The position numbers were made by a program, and so were the translations under genes. This document shows positions 45,535 to 54,278 of a DNA stretch of 64,000 nucleotides, piece by piece; within the stretch, counting starts at the first letter, position 1; every line of letters begins with the position of its first letter. Origin of the DNA: Flavobacteriaceae bacterium MAR_2009_75. Its GTDB lineage: Bacteria > Bacteroidota > Bacteroidia > Flavobacteriales > Flavobacteriaceae. The notes under the pieces were generated by a model that was not told where the DNA came from, searched no databases, and saw nothing but the letters and a program-made list of their open reading frames with translations. The DNA is taken from NCBI GenBank assembly GCA_002813285.1, contig PHTZ01000001.1:1487501-1551500 (forward strand), given 5' to 3'.

Positions 45535-46692
45535 CTACTCCAACCAACTTTTGTAATACTTGCCATCATCGATGTCTAAGGCCGTTTGGGTAAGCTTAAG
45601 CGGTTTAAAGGTATCGATCATCACCGCAAGTTCTTCAGTACCGGTTTTACCAATACTCGCTTCGTAGGTACCTGGGTGCGGACCATGGGGTATACCTGCC
45701 GGATGCAGGGAAATATAACCTTTATCGATACCCTTTCGACTCATAAAGTCACCGTCTACATAGTACAGCACTTCATCCGAATCTATATTGGAATGATTGT
45801 ATGGGGCCGGAATCGATTCCGGATGATAATCGTACAACCTTGGGCAAAAAGAACACACCACAAATGCGCTGGTTTCAAAGGTCTGGTGTACCGGTGGCGG
45901 CTGGTGCACTCGCCCAGTAATAGGCTCAAAATCGTGAATAGAAAACCCGTAGGGAAAGTTATACCCATCCCAACCGACCACATCAAAAGGGTGTGTAGCA
46001 TAAACCATATGATGCAATTGAACCTGCTTCTTTACTTTGATTAAAAATTCCCCTTTCTCATCGTGTGCTTTCAGGTTTTGGGGCAATTTGAAATCACGCT
46101 CACAAAATGGAGAGTGTTCTAAATGCTGACCGAACCAATTTCGATATCGTTTCGGGGTATATATAGGGTGATAGCTTTCGGTAACGAGCAACCTATTATC
46201 TTCAGTATCGAAATGAATTTGGTAAATCATGCCTCGAGGAATTACCAAATAATCTCCATATTCAAAGGGAATCTCGCCCAATAGAGTTTTTAGAACACCA
46301 CTACCCTTATGAATGAAAAGTAATTCATCGGCGTCGGCATTCTTATAGAAATATTCGATCATCGATTTTTTCGGAGCGGCCAAGCCCACATGAACATCTG
46401 CATTAAAAAGTATGGTTTTTCTACTCTCTAAATAGTCGTCTTCGGGCTTAACGTCCAAACCTTTCAGAAGCCTTGATGTAATATTATATTCTACCGCAGC
46501 CCTCGGCGCAACATCCAATGTTTTACCAATCTCTTTGACTTGCGTAGGCCTGTGCAAATGATACAATAACGAAGACATACCATCAAAACCGATAGTTCCG
46601 AACAATTGCTCGTAATGAAGTGAGCCATCTTCTTTTCTGAACTGGGTATGTCGCTTATGCGGAATCTTTCCCAACTTGTGATATAAAGGCAT
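45535..46692 (-). CDS. hmgA: Homogentisate 1,2-dioxygenase
   Basis: A 385-residue cupin dioxygenase. Characteristic blocks are FNADVHVGLAAPKKSMIEYFY, FEYGDYLVIPRGMIYQI, YHPIYTPKRYRNWFG and the iron-site region SLHPAGIPHGPHPGTYEASIG. These contain the His and Glu ligands of the ferrous ion. The enzyme opens the ring of homogentisate to maleylacetoacetate in tyrosine and phenylalanine breakdown. The other enzymes of the route (Hpd, Fah, MaiA) are not in the window. Confidence 0.93.
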   Translation of the reverse strand: MPLYHKLGKIPHKRHTQFRKEDGSLHYEQLFGTIGFDGMSSLLYHLHRPTQVKEIGKTLDVAPRAAVEYNITSRLLKGLDVKPEDDYLESRKTILFNADVHVGLAAPKKSMIEYFYKNADADELLFIHKGSGVLKTLLGEIPFEYGDYLVIPRGMIYQIHFDTEDNRLLVTESYHPIYTPKRYRNWFGQHLEHSPFCERDFKLPQNLKAHDEKGEFLIKVKKQVQLHHMVYATHPFDVVGWDGYNFPYGFSIHDFEPITGRVHQPPPVHQTFETSAFVVCSFCPRLYDYHPESIPAPYNHSNIDSDEVLYYVDGDFMSRKGIDKGYISLHPAGIPHGPHPGTYEASIGKTGTEELAVMIDTFKPLKLTQTALDIDDGKYYKSWLE

Positions 46693-46853
46693 ATGTGCAG
46701 TTTTAAGTCGTTTCTTTAAAATTACGATAAATTTTAAATCCTCGTCCTCATCTAAATTCGAGTAACAAACCTACTTATTGAATCAATAAAATTGCTATTA
46801 ACGAACGTCGATTTCACGTTATGGTGCTAGCTTGTATCTACTAAAAAAAAATT

Positions 46854-47147
46854 ATGAGTAACCATAAAGAATCAAAACCAAAGTACAATTCTGAGATAAC
46901 CGAAGAAGATAAAAATACTTTGGGTGATAGAGGTGTTCGAAGAGATAATGGTGATGACCGCATGTTGCAAAATAGAAAACAGCGCCTCGATTTTACAGGA
47001 AAAGATTTAGACGTGCCAGGCAGGACCAGTAACAATGTCAAAAACTTAAAAGATGAAGAGAACAAATTCTACAGCCAAGGCAGCGAAAGCAAGAGAGGCC
47101 TGGAAGAGCCTGAAAGAGCAAACGCACCTAGAAACGAAAACGATTAA
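46854..47147 (+). CDS. Small, highly hydrophilic, probably disordered protein
   Basis: I do not recognise this 97-residue protein. It has no hydrophobic core: charged and polar residues (Lys, Glu, Asp, Asn, Arg) dominate, and the central segment reads LDFTGKDLDVPGRTSNN. Such composition is typical of intrinsically disordered stress proteins. Two smaller ORFs follow at 47201 and 47388 with similar character, so the three may form a small operon. The call rests on a clean ATG, an isolated frame and neighbour similarity in composition. Confidence 0.6.
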   Translation: MSNHKESKPKYNSEITEEDKNTLGDRGVRRDNGDDRMLQNRKQRLDFTGKDLDVPGRTSNNVKNLKDEENKFYSQGSESKRGLEEPERANAPRNEND

Positions 47148-47200
47148 AAATCAGGTGCCGAACCATCAAGGTCCGATGAAAATAGGATAAAAAAATTGCT

Positions 47201-47374
47201 ATGAAAAAAATGGATTCTCAAGACAGTTCTCCCGTTCATAATCCACATTCGGTTGATGAAGCGAGAAATCAGACAACGATGACCCCTAAAAATAGATTTC
47301 CTTGGGCTACCATAATTATCGTACTCATTCTTATTCTAATCGTGGGTACCATAATCTTATTGGCACAAGCATAA
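47201..47374 (+). CDS. 57-residue single-pass membrane protein
   Basis: A 57-residue ORF from the ATG at 47201 to a TAA at 47374. Residues 1-33 are polar (SQDSSPVHNPHSVDEARNQ), and residues 36-55 form one very hydrophobic helix ending LLAQA, so it is probably a tail-anchored or signal-anchor membrane peptide. It is too small for standard domain recognition. It sits between two hydrophilic small ORFs, with 53-bp and 13-bp spacings. No known function. Confidence 0.6.
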   Translation: MKKMDSQDSSPVHNPHSVDEARNQTTMTPKNRFPWATIIIVLILILIVGTIILLAQA

Positions 47375-47387
47375 AAACAAATATAAT

Positions 47388-47537
47388 ATGGAAGATAAAA
47401 AAGATAATTACATAGAGAAAAACGATAAGCAGAGCCTAAAAGAGCAGGCCATTGATGAATCAGCTACTCACGGTGAAAAAATAAATCATCAAGTGAAAGA
47501 TAAAAAAGAGCATCACCAGCCCCGCGATACGGCATAA
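47388..47537 (+). CDS. 49-residue hydrophilic protein
   Basis: A 49-residue ORF from ATG 47388 to TAA 47537, 13 bp after the membrane peptide. It is rich in Lys, Glu, Asp, Gln and His (for example KEQAIDESATHGEKIN) and has no hydrophobic segment. It resembles the disordered protein at 46854 in composition only. An imperfect terminator follows. Coding status is supported by spacing and a clean start, not by family recognition. Confidence 0.5.
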   Translation: MEDKKDNYIEKNDKQSLKEQAIDESATHGEKINHQVKDKKEHHQPRDTA

Positions 47538-47561
47538 GATATTTTTTAAGTCTTAAACAAA

Positions 47562-47589
47562 AAAAGCCTTCCAATTTTGGAAAGCCTTT
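47562..47589. terminator. Imperfect hairpin between the convergent small-ORF cluster and NDH-2 gene
   Basis: GCCTTCC and GGAAAGC pair with one mismatch and an AATTTT loop, flanked by A- and T-rich tracts. It is plausible as a two-way terminator for the small-ORF operon and the minus-strand oxidoreductase. Confidence 0.5.
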
Positions 47590-47682
47590 CATTGGCCCTA
47601 ACCTAAATTCAGGTCTTGGGTCACAACACAACGAGACAAATATAGTAAAGGTTTTTAATTAATGCGGCTTAGAATACTGAAA

Positions 47683-48960
47683 CTATGCCCTCGTCTTATA
47701 GGGTCTGACTATAAGGCGAGCAGCCTTATCGTAATTAATGTAGTTATAGGCCCAGTTAAAGAATACAACTACCCTATTTCTAAAACCTACCAACGCCATT
47801 AGGTGAACGAACATCCAAACGAACCAAGCAAAAAAGCCAGAAAACTTGAGCTTTTTCAAATCGACTACCGCTCGATTTCTACCCACCGTAGCCATAGTGC
47901 CTTTATCATTATACGAGAAAGGCTTCATAGGCTCACCCTTAATCAGGTGAACGAGATTATCAGCTAAGTGCTCCCCTTGCTGTATGGCAGGTTGTGCAAC
48001 CTGAGGGTGCCCAGCTTTGTACTCTTCGGTTTCCATATATGCAATGTCTCCTATGGCAAAAATAGTATCGTATCCCTCAATTCTATTGAACCTGTCGACC
48101 TTGAATCTATTTAATTTTTCAACCAAAGATTCAGCCTTGAGTCCTTCTATTTTAGCGCCGGTCACACCTGCCGCCCAAACCAGATTCTTACTGCGCATGG
48201 TCGAATCGTCACTAAGGGTCACGGTTTCTCCGTCATAATTACTGACCAATGTATTTAAATGTATTTGAACATCTAACTCTTCTAAGAAAGCAGTAGCCTT
48301 TTCCGAAGCATGTTCGCTCATGGGAGGCAGTAATCTATCAGCGCCTTCGAATAGATGAATTTCCATCTCGTCAATATTCAAATGCCTATAATCTTTAGGG
48401 AAAACATTTTGTTTCAATTCCGCTAGCGCACCCGACAGTTCTACTCCTGTCGGACCTCCCCCCACGACACAAAAGTTGAGAAGTGACTTTCGTTCGTCAT
48501 AATCTTCGGAATCATCTGCTTTCTCAAAATTCTGCAACATGTAACTTCGAATATTTAATGCCTGAGGCACATTTTTCATGGGCATGGCATTCTTGGCCAC
48601 CTCTTCATTGCCAAAAAAATTGGTTTTAGTGCCGGTTGCAATTACCAAATAATCATAAGTAAGATTACCTATGTTAGTAGTTATATTACGGTTTTCCGCA
48701 TCAATATGTTCTACCGAAGCCAAACGAAAATGGAAGTTATGCAGGCGCTTAAGCACTTTTCTAATAGGGTAAGCAATAGAATCAGGTTCTAACCCACTTG
48801 TCGATACTTGATATAATAAGGGCTGAAAAGTATGGTAATTATGCTTATCGATGAGTACTAGTTGAACATCAAGGTCTTTCAATTTTTTTGCCAAAGAAAT
48901 TCCGGCAAAACCACCGCCTATAATGACCAATCTTTTTTTGTCGGTTCGGGGTAGATTCAT
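47683..48960 (-). CDS. Type II NADH:quinone oxidoreductase (NDH-2) family protein
   Basis: A 425-residue FAD/NAD-binding protein. The FAD site is RLVIIGGGFAGISLAKKL (about 10-27), the NADH site FCVVGGGPTGVELSGALAE (about 160-180), and AIGDIAYM holds the flavin-binding Asp. A hydrophobic, amphipathic C-terminal region (FFAWFVWMFVHLMALVGF) would attach it to the membrane. NDH-2 enzymes pass electrons from NADH to quinone without pumping protons. A TAAATTTG box at 48980-48973 may be its promoter. Confidence 0.9.
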   Translation of the reverse strand: MNLPRTDKKRLVIIGGGFAGISLAKKLKDLDVQLVLIDKHNYHTFQPLLYQVSTSGLEPDSIAYPIRKVLKRLHNFHFRLASVEHIDAENRNITTNIGNLTYDYLVIATGTKTNFFGNEEVAKNAMPMKNVPQALNIRSYMLQNFEKADDSEDYDERKSLLNFCVVGGGPTGVELSGALAELKQNVFPKDYRHLNIDEMEIHLFEGADRLLPPMSEHASEKATAFLEELDVQIHLNTLVSNYDGETVTLSDDSTMRSKNLVWAAGVTGAKIEGLKAESLVEKLNRFKVDRFNRIEGYDTIFAIGDIAYMETEEYKAGHPQVAQPAIQQGEHLADNLVHLIKGEPMKPFSYNDKGTMATVGRNRAVVDLKKLKFSGFFAWFVWMFVHLMALVGFRNRVVVFFNWAYNYINYDKAARLIVRPYKTRA

Positions 48961-48972
48961 TTGTTTTTACCT

Positions 48973-48980
48973 CAAATTTA
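48973..48980 (-). promoter_or_regulatory. Candidate -7 box for the NDH-2 gene
   Basis: TAAATTTG on the minus strand matches TAnnTTTG and ends 13 bp before the ATG. No clear TTG at -33. Confidence 0.35.
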
Positions 48981-49146
48981 CGCATATTAGCCACCATAAT
49001 ATGGACTGATTTCATGAAATAATAACTCGAAAAAAATCAGATTCCACTCCAAAATCCTGTATTGACGATCTATTCTGGTTTTCTCTATAATTTTACCCAA
49101 CAAGGTTACTTTCATATATTTAGGTCTCGATTTCAACAATCCAACC

Positions 49147-50604
49147 ATGAAATATACATTAACCGCGATTACAGCACTTCTCTATCTTACCTCATTTACC
49201 ATAACATCTCAAACACCTGTTTCAAATGAACCGACCGGCACAGATAACATAGCCTACCAATGGGGAAAAATAGCTTTAGATGCGACGGCCTCAGACACTG
49301 AACGTTTTAAACCACGACCTACCATTACCTCAAGATATCTCGGCTTAATATTTACTTCAATTTTTGATGCCTGGTCGCGATTCGATAATGCTGCTGAACC
49401 GGTATATTTATCAGGTGCCGACAGACAACCGTTAAAAAACAGAAACTTAAAGAACAAAGAAATTGCTATAAGCTACGCCGCATATGGGGCTCTCAAAGAA
49501 TATTATTACTCTGATTCGCTACTATTCAAAAAAAATATGCTAGACCTTGGGCTTGACCCAGAAAACGAATCGCTTGACCCTAGTACTCCAGAGGGTATTG
49601 GTAATCTAGCGGCGAAAGCGGTAATCGAGGCCAGAAAAAATGATGGCAGCAACCAATATGGCAAGGTTAGCGGTTCTAATGGCACACCTTACTTTGATTA
49701 CACGAATTACGCACCCATCAATACGGCTGATGAAAATACAGATATCAATCGATGGCAACCCAAATATTTTTCCGATGGCAAGGGCGGTCAATATGCACCT
49801 AGCTGTCTTACACCTTATTGGCAGCTCGTAAAACCCATTACCCTAGAATCAGCGGACCAATTTCGTCCGGGTCCACCGCCAATGGTCGGTTCGAAACAGT
49901 TGAAAGAAGAGGTGAAAGAAGTAATAGAACTACAGGCAAATCTAACCGACGAAGACAAAGCTTTGGTAGAGTTTATGCGTGATGGGCCACAATCTGTTCA
50001 GCAAGCGGGTCATTGGCTAAAATTCGCTCAAGATGTCTCTAGACGTGATAATCATACGCTTGATCAAGATGTGAAAATGTACTTTTTGACCGAAATCACG
50101 GCCATGGACGCCTTCATTGCCTCATGGGATTCTAAGATGTTCTATGACTATGCTCGACCCTATGCTTTGGTTCACGACTATTACAAAGACAAAACTATAA
50201 AAGCTTGGGGCGGACCTGGGAAAGGTGTCGTTGAAATGAAAGGTCAGGAATGGCGCCCGTATTCACCCGATGTTTTTCTTTGCCCACCATTCCCTAGTTA
50301 CACTTCAGGCCACAGTACCATAAGTGGTGCCTGTGCAGAAGTACTGAGACTCTTCACCGGTGATGATTATTTCGGTGGAGAGGTTGAACTTACCCCTGGG
50401 TCTATGACAGAATTGGATGAGAAGCACTTTGGAAAACCGGTAACCCTGAAATTCCCCACCTTCACCGAAACCGCAAATATGGCCGGTATATCGCGGGTTA
50501 TGGGTGGCTACCATATTCAAGCAGATAATATTGCAGGGTTGAAATTAGGTAGGGATGTAGCCTCGGCAGCTTGGAATTTTTATAAAATACACCTCGGCGA
50601 ATAA
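49147..50604 (+). CDS. Vanadium-dependent haloperoxidase-like protein (PAP2 superfamily), exported
   Basis: A 485-residue protein with a signal peptide (residues 1-21). The C-terminal part has the vanadate/phosphate site of the PAP2/haloperoxidase superfamily: Arg in DYARPYALV, the FPSYTSGHSTISGACAEVL block with the active-site Ser-Gly-His, and MAGISRVMGGYHIQADN with the vanadate-binding His. Flavobacterial members include bromo- and iodoperoxidases, but some relatives act as phosphatases; the halide cannot be read here. It is followed by a globin gene 38 bp downstream. Confidence 0.82.
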   Translation: MKYTLTAITALLYLTSFTITSQTPVSNEPTGTDNIAYQWGKIALDATASDTERFKPRPTITSRYLGLIFTSIFDAWSRFDNAAEPVYLSGADRQPLKNRNLKNKEIAISYAAYGALKEYYYSDSLLFKKNMLDLGLDPENESLDPSTPEGIGNLAAKAVIEARKNDGSNQYGKVSGSNGTPYFDYTNYAPINTADENTDINRWQPKYFSDGKGGQYAPSCLTPYWQLVKPITLESADQFRPGPPPMVGSKQLKEEVKEVIELQANLTDEDKALVEFMRDGPQSVQQAGHWLKFAQDVSRRDNHTLDQDVKMYFLTEITAMDAFIASWDSKMFYDYARPYALVHDYYKDKTIKAWGGPGKGVVEMKGQEWRPYSPDVFLCPPFPSYTSGHSTISGACAEVLRLFTGDDYFGGEVELTPGSMTELDEKHFGKPVTLKFPTFTETANMAGISRVMGGYHIQADNIAGLKLGRDVASAAWNFYKIHLGE

Positions 50605-50642
50605 CCTGAAAACATTCCTAAAGGATAATTACAACCCTAAAG

Positions 50643-51032
50643 ATGACAAGAATAGAGATTAAAGATAGAAGCCATGTACGGTTGTTAGTTACCACATTCT
50701 ATGATAAAATTAGAAAGCACAAAATTCTAGGCCCTATTTTTGAAAGTGTCATTGATGATTGGGAAGAGCATTTTGAAATACTTACCAATTTTTGGGAAAC
50801 ACAACTATTTCTAAAGCGAAAATATCACGGAAATCCTATTAAAGCACATCTGGAAGTCGACCAAAAGATGGACAACAATATTACTTCAGAACATTTCGGA
50901 CTATGGCTAAATTTGTGGTTCGAGACAATAGATGAATTGTTTGAAGGTGATACCGCCTTTATTGCGAAGAACAGGGCGCAAAAAATGAGTACGATGCTCT
51001 ATCTCGAAATGTTCAAATCAAGACCGAAATAA
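50643..51032 (+). CDS. Group III truncated hemoglobin
   Basis: A 129-residue globin. The N-terminal block (KDRSHVRLLVTTFYDKI), the FWETQLFLKRKYHGNPIKAH stretch (proximal His in the helix near GNPIKAHL) and the NRAQKMSTMLYLEMFK end match group III trHbs. The family binds O2 or NO and is linked to redox or oxygen handling, not bulk transport. It is co-oriented with the haloperoxidase-like gene, 38 bp apart. Confidence 0.88.
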   Translation: MTRIEIKDRSHVRLLVTTFYDKIRKHKILGPIFESVIDDWEEHFEILTNFWETQLFLKRKYHGNPIKAHLEVDQKMDNNITSEHFGLWLNLWFETIDELFEGDTAFIAKNRAQKMSTMLYLEMFKSRPK

Positions 51033-51090
51033 AGGGGTTAAAGTGATAATCTTTTTTATACCCGTTATATTTCATGACTTATGGTCTTTT

Positions 51091-51098
51091 TAATTTTG
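51091..51098 (+). promoter_or_regulatory. Candidate -7 box for the GltB-like gene
   Basis: TAATTTTG matches TAnnTTTG, 28 bp before the ATG at 51127. A weak TTC occupies the -33 position at 17 bp. Confidence 0.45.
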
Positions 51099-51126
51099 CC
51101 TAAATTCGGCATCAAATTTCAATTGC

Positions 51127-52716
51127 ATGAAAGTTCGTGAAAAGTTTATTCTGATAGCCCTCATTTCTATTGGTATTATTCTGGCAATTTCATTCGTTTG
51201 GTTACCAGTTCTATGGCTCTTTATAATTGTTGCCCCATTGGTATTGATGGGTCTGTTCGATATCGTTCAAAAAAAACATACCATTCGAAGAAACTACCCG
51301 GTAATAGGTCGTTTTCGCTATGTTCTAGAATCTATACGGCCCGAGATTATGCAATATTTTGTAGAAACCGACACCGAGGGCAGACCTTTGAACAGAATTC
51401 TCAGATCATTAATATATCGAAGGGCCAAAGGTGCGAATGACACTGAGCCCTTTGGCACTCAAATGGACCTCTACCGACCAGGCTACGAGTGGATGGAGCA
51501 CTCTATGTACGCCAAAAACAATCCAAAAGATATTGGGGAATTTCCTCGAATTAATATCGGAGGAAAAGACTGCAAACAACCCTACTCTTCAAGCCTTTTG
51601 AACATTTCCGCCATGAGTTTTGGTTCCTTGAGCAAAAATGCGGTATTGGCCATGAACAAAGGGGCTAAAATGGGAAATTTTGCCCATAATACGGGCGAAG
51701 GTGGAATCAGCGATTATCACTTAGAAGGTGGTGGTGACCTCATCTGGCAAATTGGAACGGGTTATTTTGGTTGTCGAAATGACGATGGCACTTTTAATGA
51801 AAATACTTTTAAACAAAATGCCCTACGGCCTTCAGTCAAAATGATTGAAATCAAGCTGTCACAAGGTGCCAAACCTGGGCATGGTGGAATCTTGCCAGCA
51901 GTAAAGAACACCGAAGAAATTGCAAAAATAAGGCATATTAGACCCGGCGTTGCGGTTCACTCTCCCCCTTCACATTCCGCTTTTGCCAATCCTATCGAGT
52001 TCATGCATTTTATCAAAAAACTTCGGGACCTGTCTGACGGAAAACCTATCGGGTTTAAATTGTGTATCGGCCGTAAACAAGAGTTTATGGATTTCTGCGA
52101 AGCGATGATCCATACCGGCATTACTCCTGATTTTATTACAGTCGATGGAGGTGAAGGTGGCACAGGGGCCGCACCCGTAGAGTTTTCCAATACCATGGGC
52201 ATGCCTTCCCGTGAGGGATTGGTTTTCGTACATGACACTTTGGTCGGCTTTGGTTTGAGAAAGGAAATCAAAGTTATCATCGCCGGAAAGATAATTTCCG
52301 GTTTTCACATGGCAAGGGCCATTGCCCTAGGGGCAGATGGTTGTAACAGTGCTCGAGCTATGATGCTGGCCGTTGGTTGTATTCAGGCCTTACAATGCAA
52401 CACCAATTCATGCCCGGTTGGCGTAGCTACACAGAACAAATCGTTAATGAAGGGCTTGGTCGTAAGTGACAAAGCACCAAGAGTAAAGAATTATCACGAA
52501 GCGACCATTAAAAGCTTTCTAGAACTGGTCGCAGCAGCAGGTCTAAACACTCCCACCGAATTAGGGCGTGAGCATATTAGCAAAAGAGTGGGTATGTACA
52601 ATGTAAAAACCTATGATGAGATTTATCCATATATGACCGAAGGCTGTTTGCTGCAAGCTTCGAATATACCAGAAAACTACCAACGTTATTTTAAACTAAC
52701 ACGTATTATGAGTTAG
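51127..52716 (+). CDS. FMN-binding glutamate synthase-like protein with N-terminal membrane anchor
   Basis: A 529-residue protein. Two hydrophobic stretches near 8-45 anchor it in the membrane. The remainder (about 100-500) is the FMN/Fe-S synthase domain of GltB: SAMSFGSLSKNAVLAMNKGA, GEGGISDYH, GGEGGTGAAPVEF, and the 3Fe-4S cysteine pattern CIQALQCNTNSC (C-x5-C-x4-C). It lacks the glutamine amidotransferase domain and the C-terminal beta-helix, so ammonia from glutamine cannot be used. Electron donor and product are unknown in this subgroup. Confidence 0.85.
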   Translation: MKVREKFILIALISIGIILAISFVWLPVLWLFIIVAPLVLMGLFDIVQKKHTIRRNYPVIGRFRYVLESIRPEIMQYFVETDTEGRPLNRILRSLIYRRAKGANDTEPFGTQMDLYRPGYEWMEHSMYAKNNPKDIGEFPRINIGGKDCKQPYSSSLLNISAMSFGSLSKNAVLAMNKGAKMGNFAHNTGEGGISDYHLEGGGDLIWQIGTGYFGCRNDDGTFNENTFKQNALRPSVKMIEIKLSQGAKPGHGGILPAVKNTEEIAKIRHIRPGVAVHSPPSHSAFANPIEFMHFIKKLRDLSDGKPIGFKLCIGRKQEFMDFCEAMIHTGITPDFITVDGGEGGTGAAPVEFSNTMGMPSREGLVFVHDTLVGFGLRKEIKVIIAGKIISGFHMARAIALGADGCNSARAMMLAVGCIQALQCNTNSCPVGVATQNKSLMKGLVVSDKAPRVKNYHEATIKSFLELVAAAGLNTPTELGREHISKRVGMYNVKTYDEIYPYMTEGCLLQASNIPENYQRYFKLTRIMS

Positions 52717-52830
52717 GTTTGATAGTACAGCATAGCAATCTCTTGCGGGGTTAAACTTTTGGCATTCCTTTTGAAAAGATGTAAATTTCTTTGCTCTTAC
52801 CAAACCAAACCGTTTAATCTAGAATTTATA

Positions 52831-54222
52831 ATGAAAAAGAACCCTTCAAGAAGGTCATTTCTTAAAAAAGCCACCTTAGGCTCTGCAGCCCTTACCTCTG
52901 CTCCAATGATACTTGCAGCTGCGGGTGATGAGAAGTTAATACTAAATCGTGAATACGCCCAAACTGCTTATGTCGCGAACGACCAAATTAATTTAGCCGT
53001 AATAGGGGTCGGCATTCAAGGCATCTTCGATACCAGAGATGCTCTTACCGTCGATGGTTGCAAAGTAGTTGCTGCCTGTGACCTATACACAGGTCGTCTC
53101 GATCGGGCCAAAGAACTTTGGGGAGATGACATCTTTACTACACGAGATTACCGAGAACTTCTGAATAGAAAAGATATCGATGCCGTTATCGTAGCCACAC
53201 CAGACCATTGGCATAAAAAAATTACGGTAGATGCGTTAAAGGCAGGCAAACATGTTTATTGTGAAAAACCCATGGTTCAAAAGTGGGAAGAAGGCCAAGA
53301 CATTATAAACGCTCAAAAATCCTCAGGTAAAATTTGTCAAGTAGGTAGTCAAGGCATGGCATCCTTGGGCAATGAAAAAGCAAAGCAACTTTATGAAGAG
53401 GGCGCTATTGGAGATATTGTTATGCTCGATTTTTTCAACGACCGATATTCGGCCGAAGGGGCTTGGCAGTACCCGATACCACCTGACGCCAGTAAAGAAA
53501 CTGTTGATTTTGATGCCTTTCTAGGCAAAGCTCCCCAAGTTCCTTTTGAGCCAAAACGTTTCTTTCGATGGAGAAATTACAGAGATTACGGCACGGGAGT
53601 AGCTGGCGATCTTTTCGTTCACGCTTTTTCTACGCTTAACCATGTTATAAACTCGCATGGCCCCAACCGCGCATTGGCTACGGGAGGTTTGCGCTATTGG
53701 AAAGATGGCCGTGACGTACCCGATGTAAGCATAACTCTGTATGATTACCCAAAGACCGAAAACCATGCGGCATTTAATGCAGCTTTCAGAATAAATTTTA
53801 TAGCTGGCAGTGGCGGTGGTGGCGGATTTAAGTTAATCGGCACCAAAGGTGAAATGGAAGTCGGTCAAAATTCCGTAACCTTAAAACGCTCTAAGCTAGG
53901 TATTGTTCCCGGGGGTTATTCTTTGGTATCTTTTACTGAAGAAATGCAAGAAAAAATCAAGAAGGGCTACGCCGATCAAAATCTGGAAACCAGGGCCGCA
54001 GCTTTGAGCACCGGCACCACCACTTGGGAGGCTCCAAGAGATTACAAAGGTGGGCGCCATGACCATTTCTATAATTTCTTTCAAGCGATTCGAAATAACG
54101 GTAAGGTAACTCAAGACCCGACCTTTGGGCTAAGAGCTGCGGGCGCAGCACTTTTAGCCAATGAAAGTTACTATACAAAGCAACCGGTAAACTGGGACCC
54201 CATAACGATGAAAATGATTTAA
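52831..54222 (+). CDS. Exported Gfo/Idh/MocA-family oxidoreductase (Tat signal), second copy
   Basis: The start is the ATG at 52831, which begins a Tat signal (MKKNPSRRSFLKKATLGS); the frame extends to 52759 but without family sense. The 463-residue product has the Rossmann motif LAVIGVGIQGIFD, the catalytic-Lys block HVYCEKPMVQK and GDLFVHAFSTLNHVINSHG. A glycine-rich turn (GSGGGGGF) lies in the second domain. It oxidises a sugar or glycoside in the periplasm by analogy to the enzyme at 12690. The beta-propeller gene follows 56 bp later. Confidence 0.88.
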   Translation: MKKNPSRRSFLKKATLGSAALTSAPMILAAAGDEKLILNREYAQTAYVANDQINLAVIGVGIQGIFDTRDALTVDGCKVVAACDLYTGRLDRAKELWGDDIFTTRDYRELLNRKDIDAVIVATPDHWHKKITVDALKAGKHVYCEKPMVQKWEEGQDIINAQKSSGKICQVGSQGMASLGNEKAKQLYEEGAIGDIVMLDFFNDRYSAEGAWQYPIPPDASKETVDFDAFLGKAPQVPFEPKRFFRWRNYRDYGTGVAGDLFVHAFSTLNHVINSHGPNRALATGGLRYWKDGRDVPDVSITLYDYPKTENHAAFNAAFRINFIAGSGGGGGFKLIGTKGEMEVGQNSVTLKRSKLGIVPGGYSLVSFTEEMQEKIKKGYADQNLETRAAALSTGTTTWEAPRDYKGGRHDHFYNFFQAIRNNGKVTQDPTFGLRAAGAALLANESYYTKQPVNWDPITMKMI

Positions 54223-54278
54223 AAACTTAAAACTCTCCCGAACTAAAGTTCAACCTAGAAACCTTAAACACTATACAG

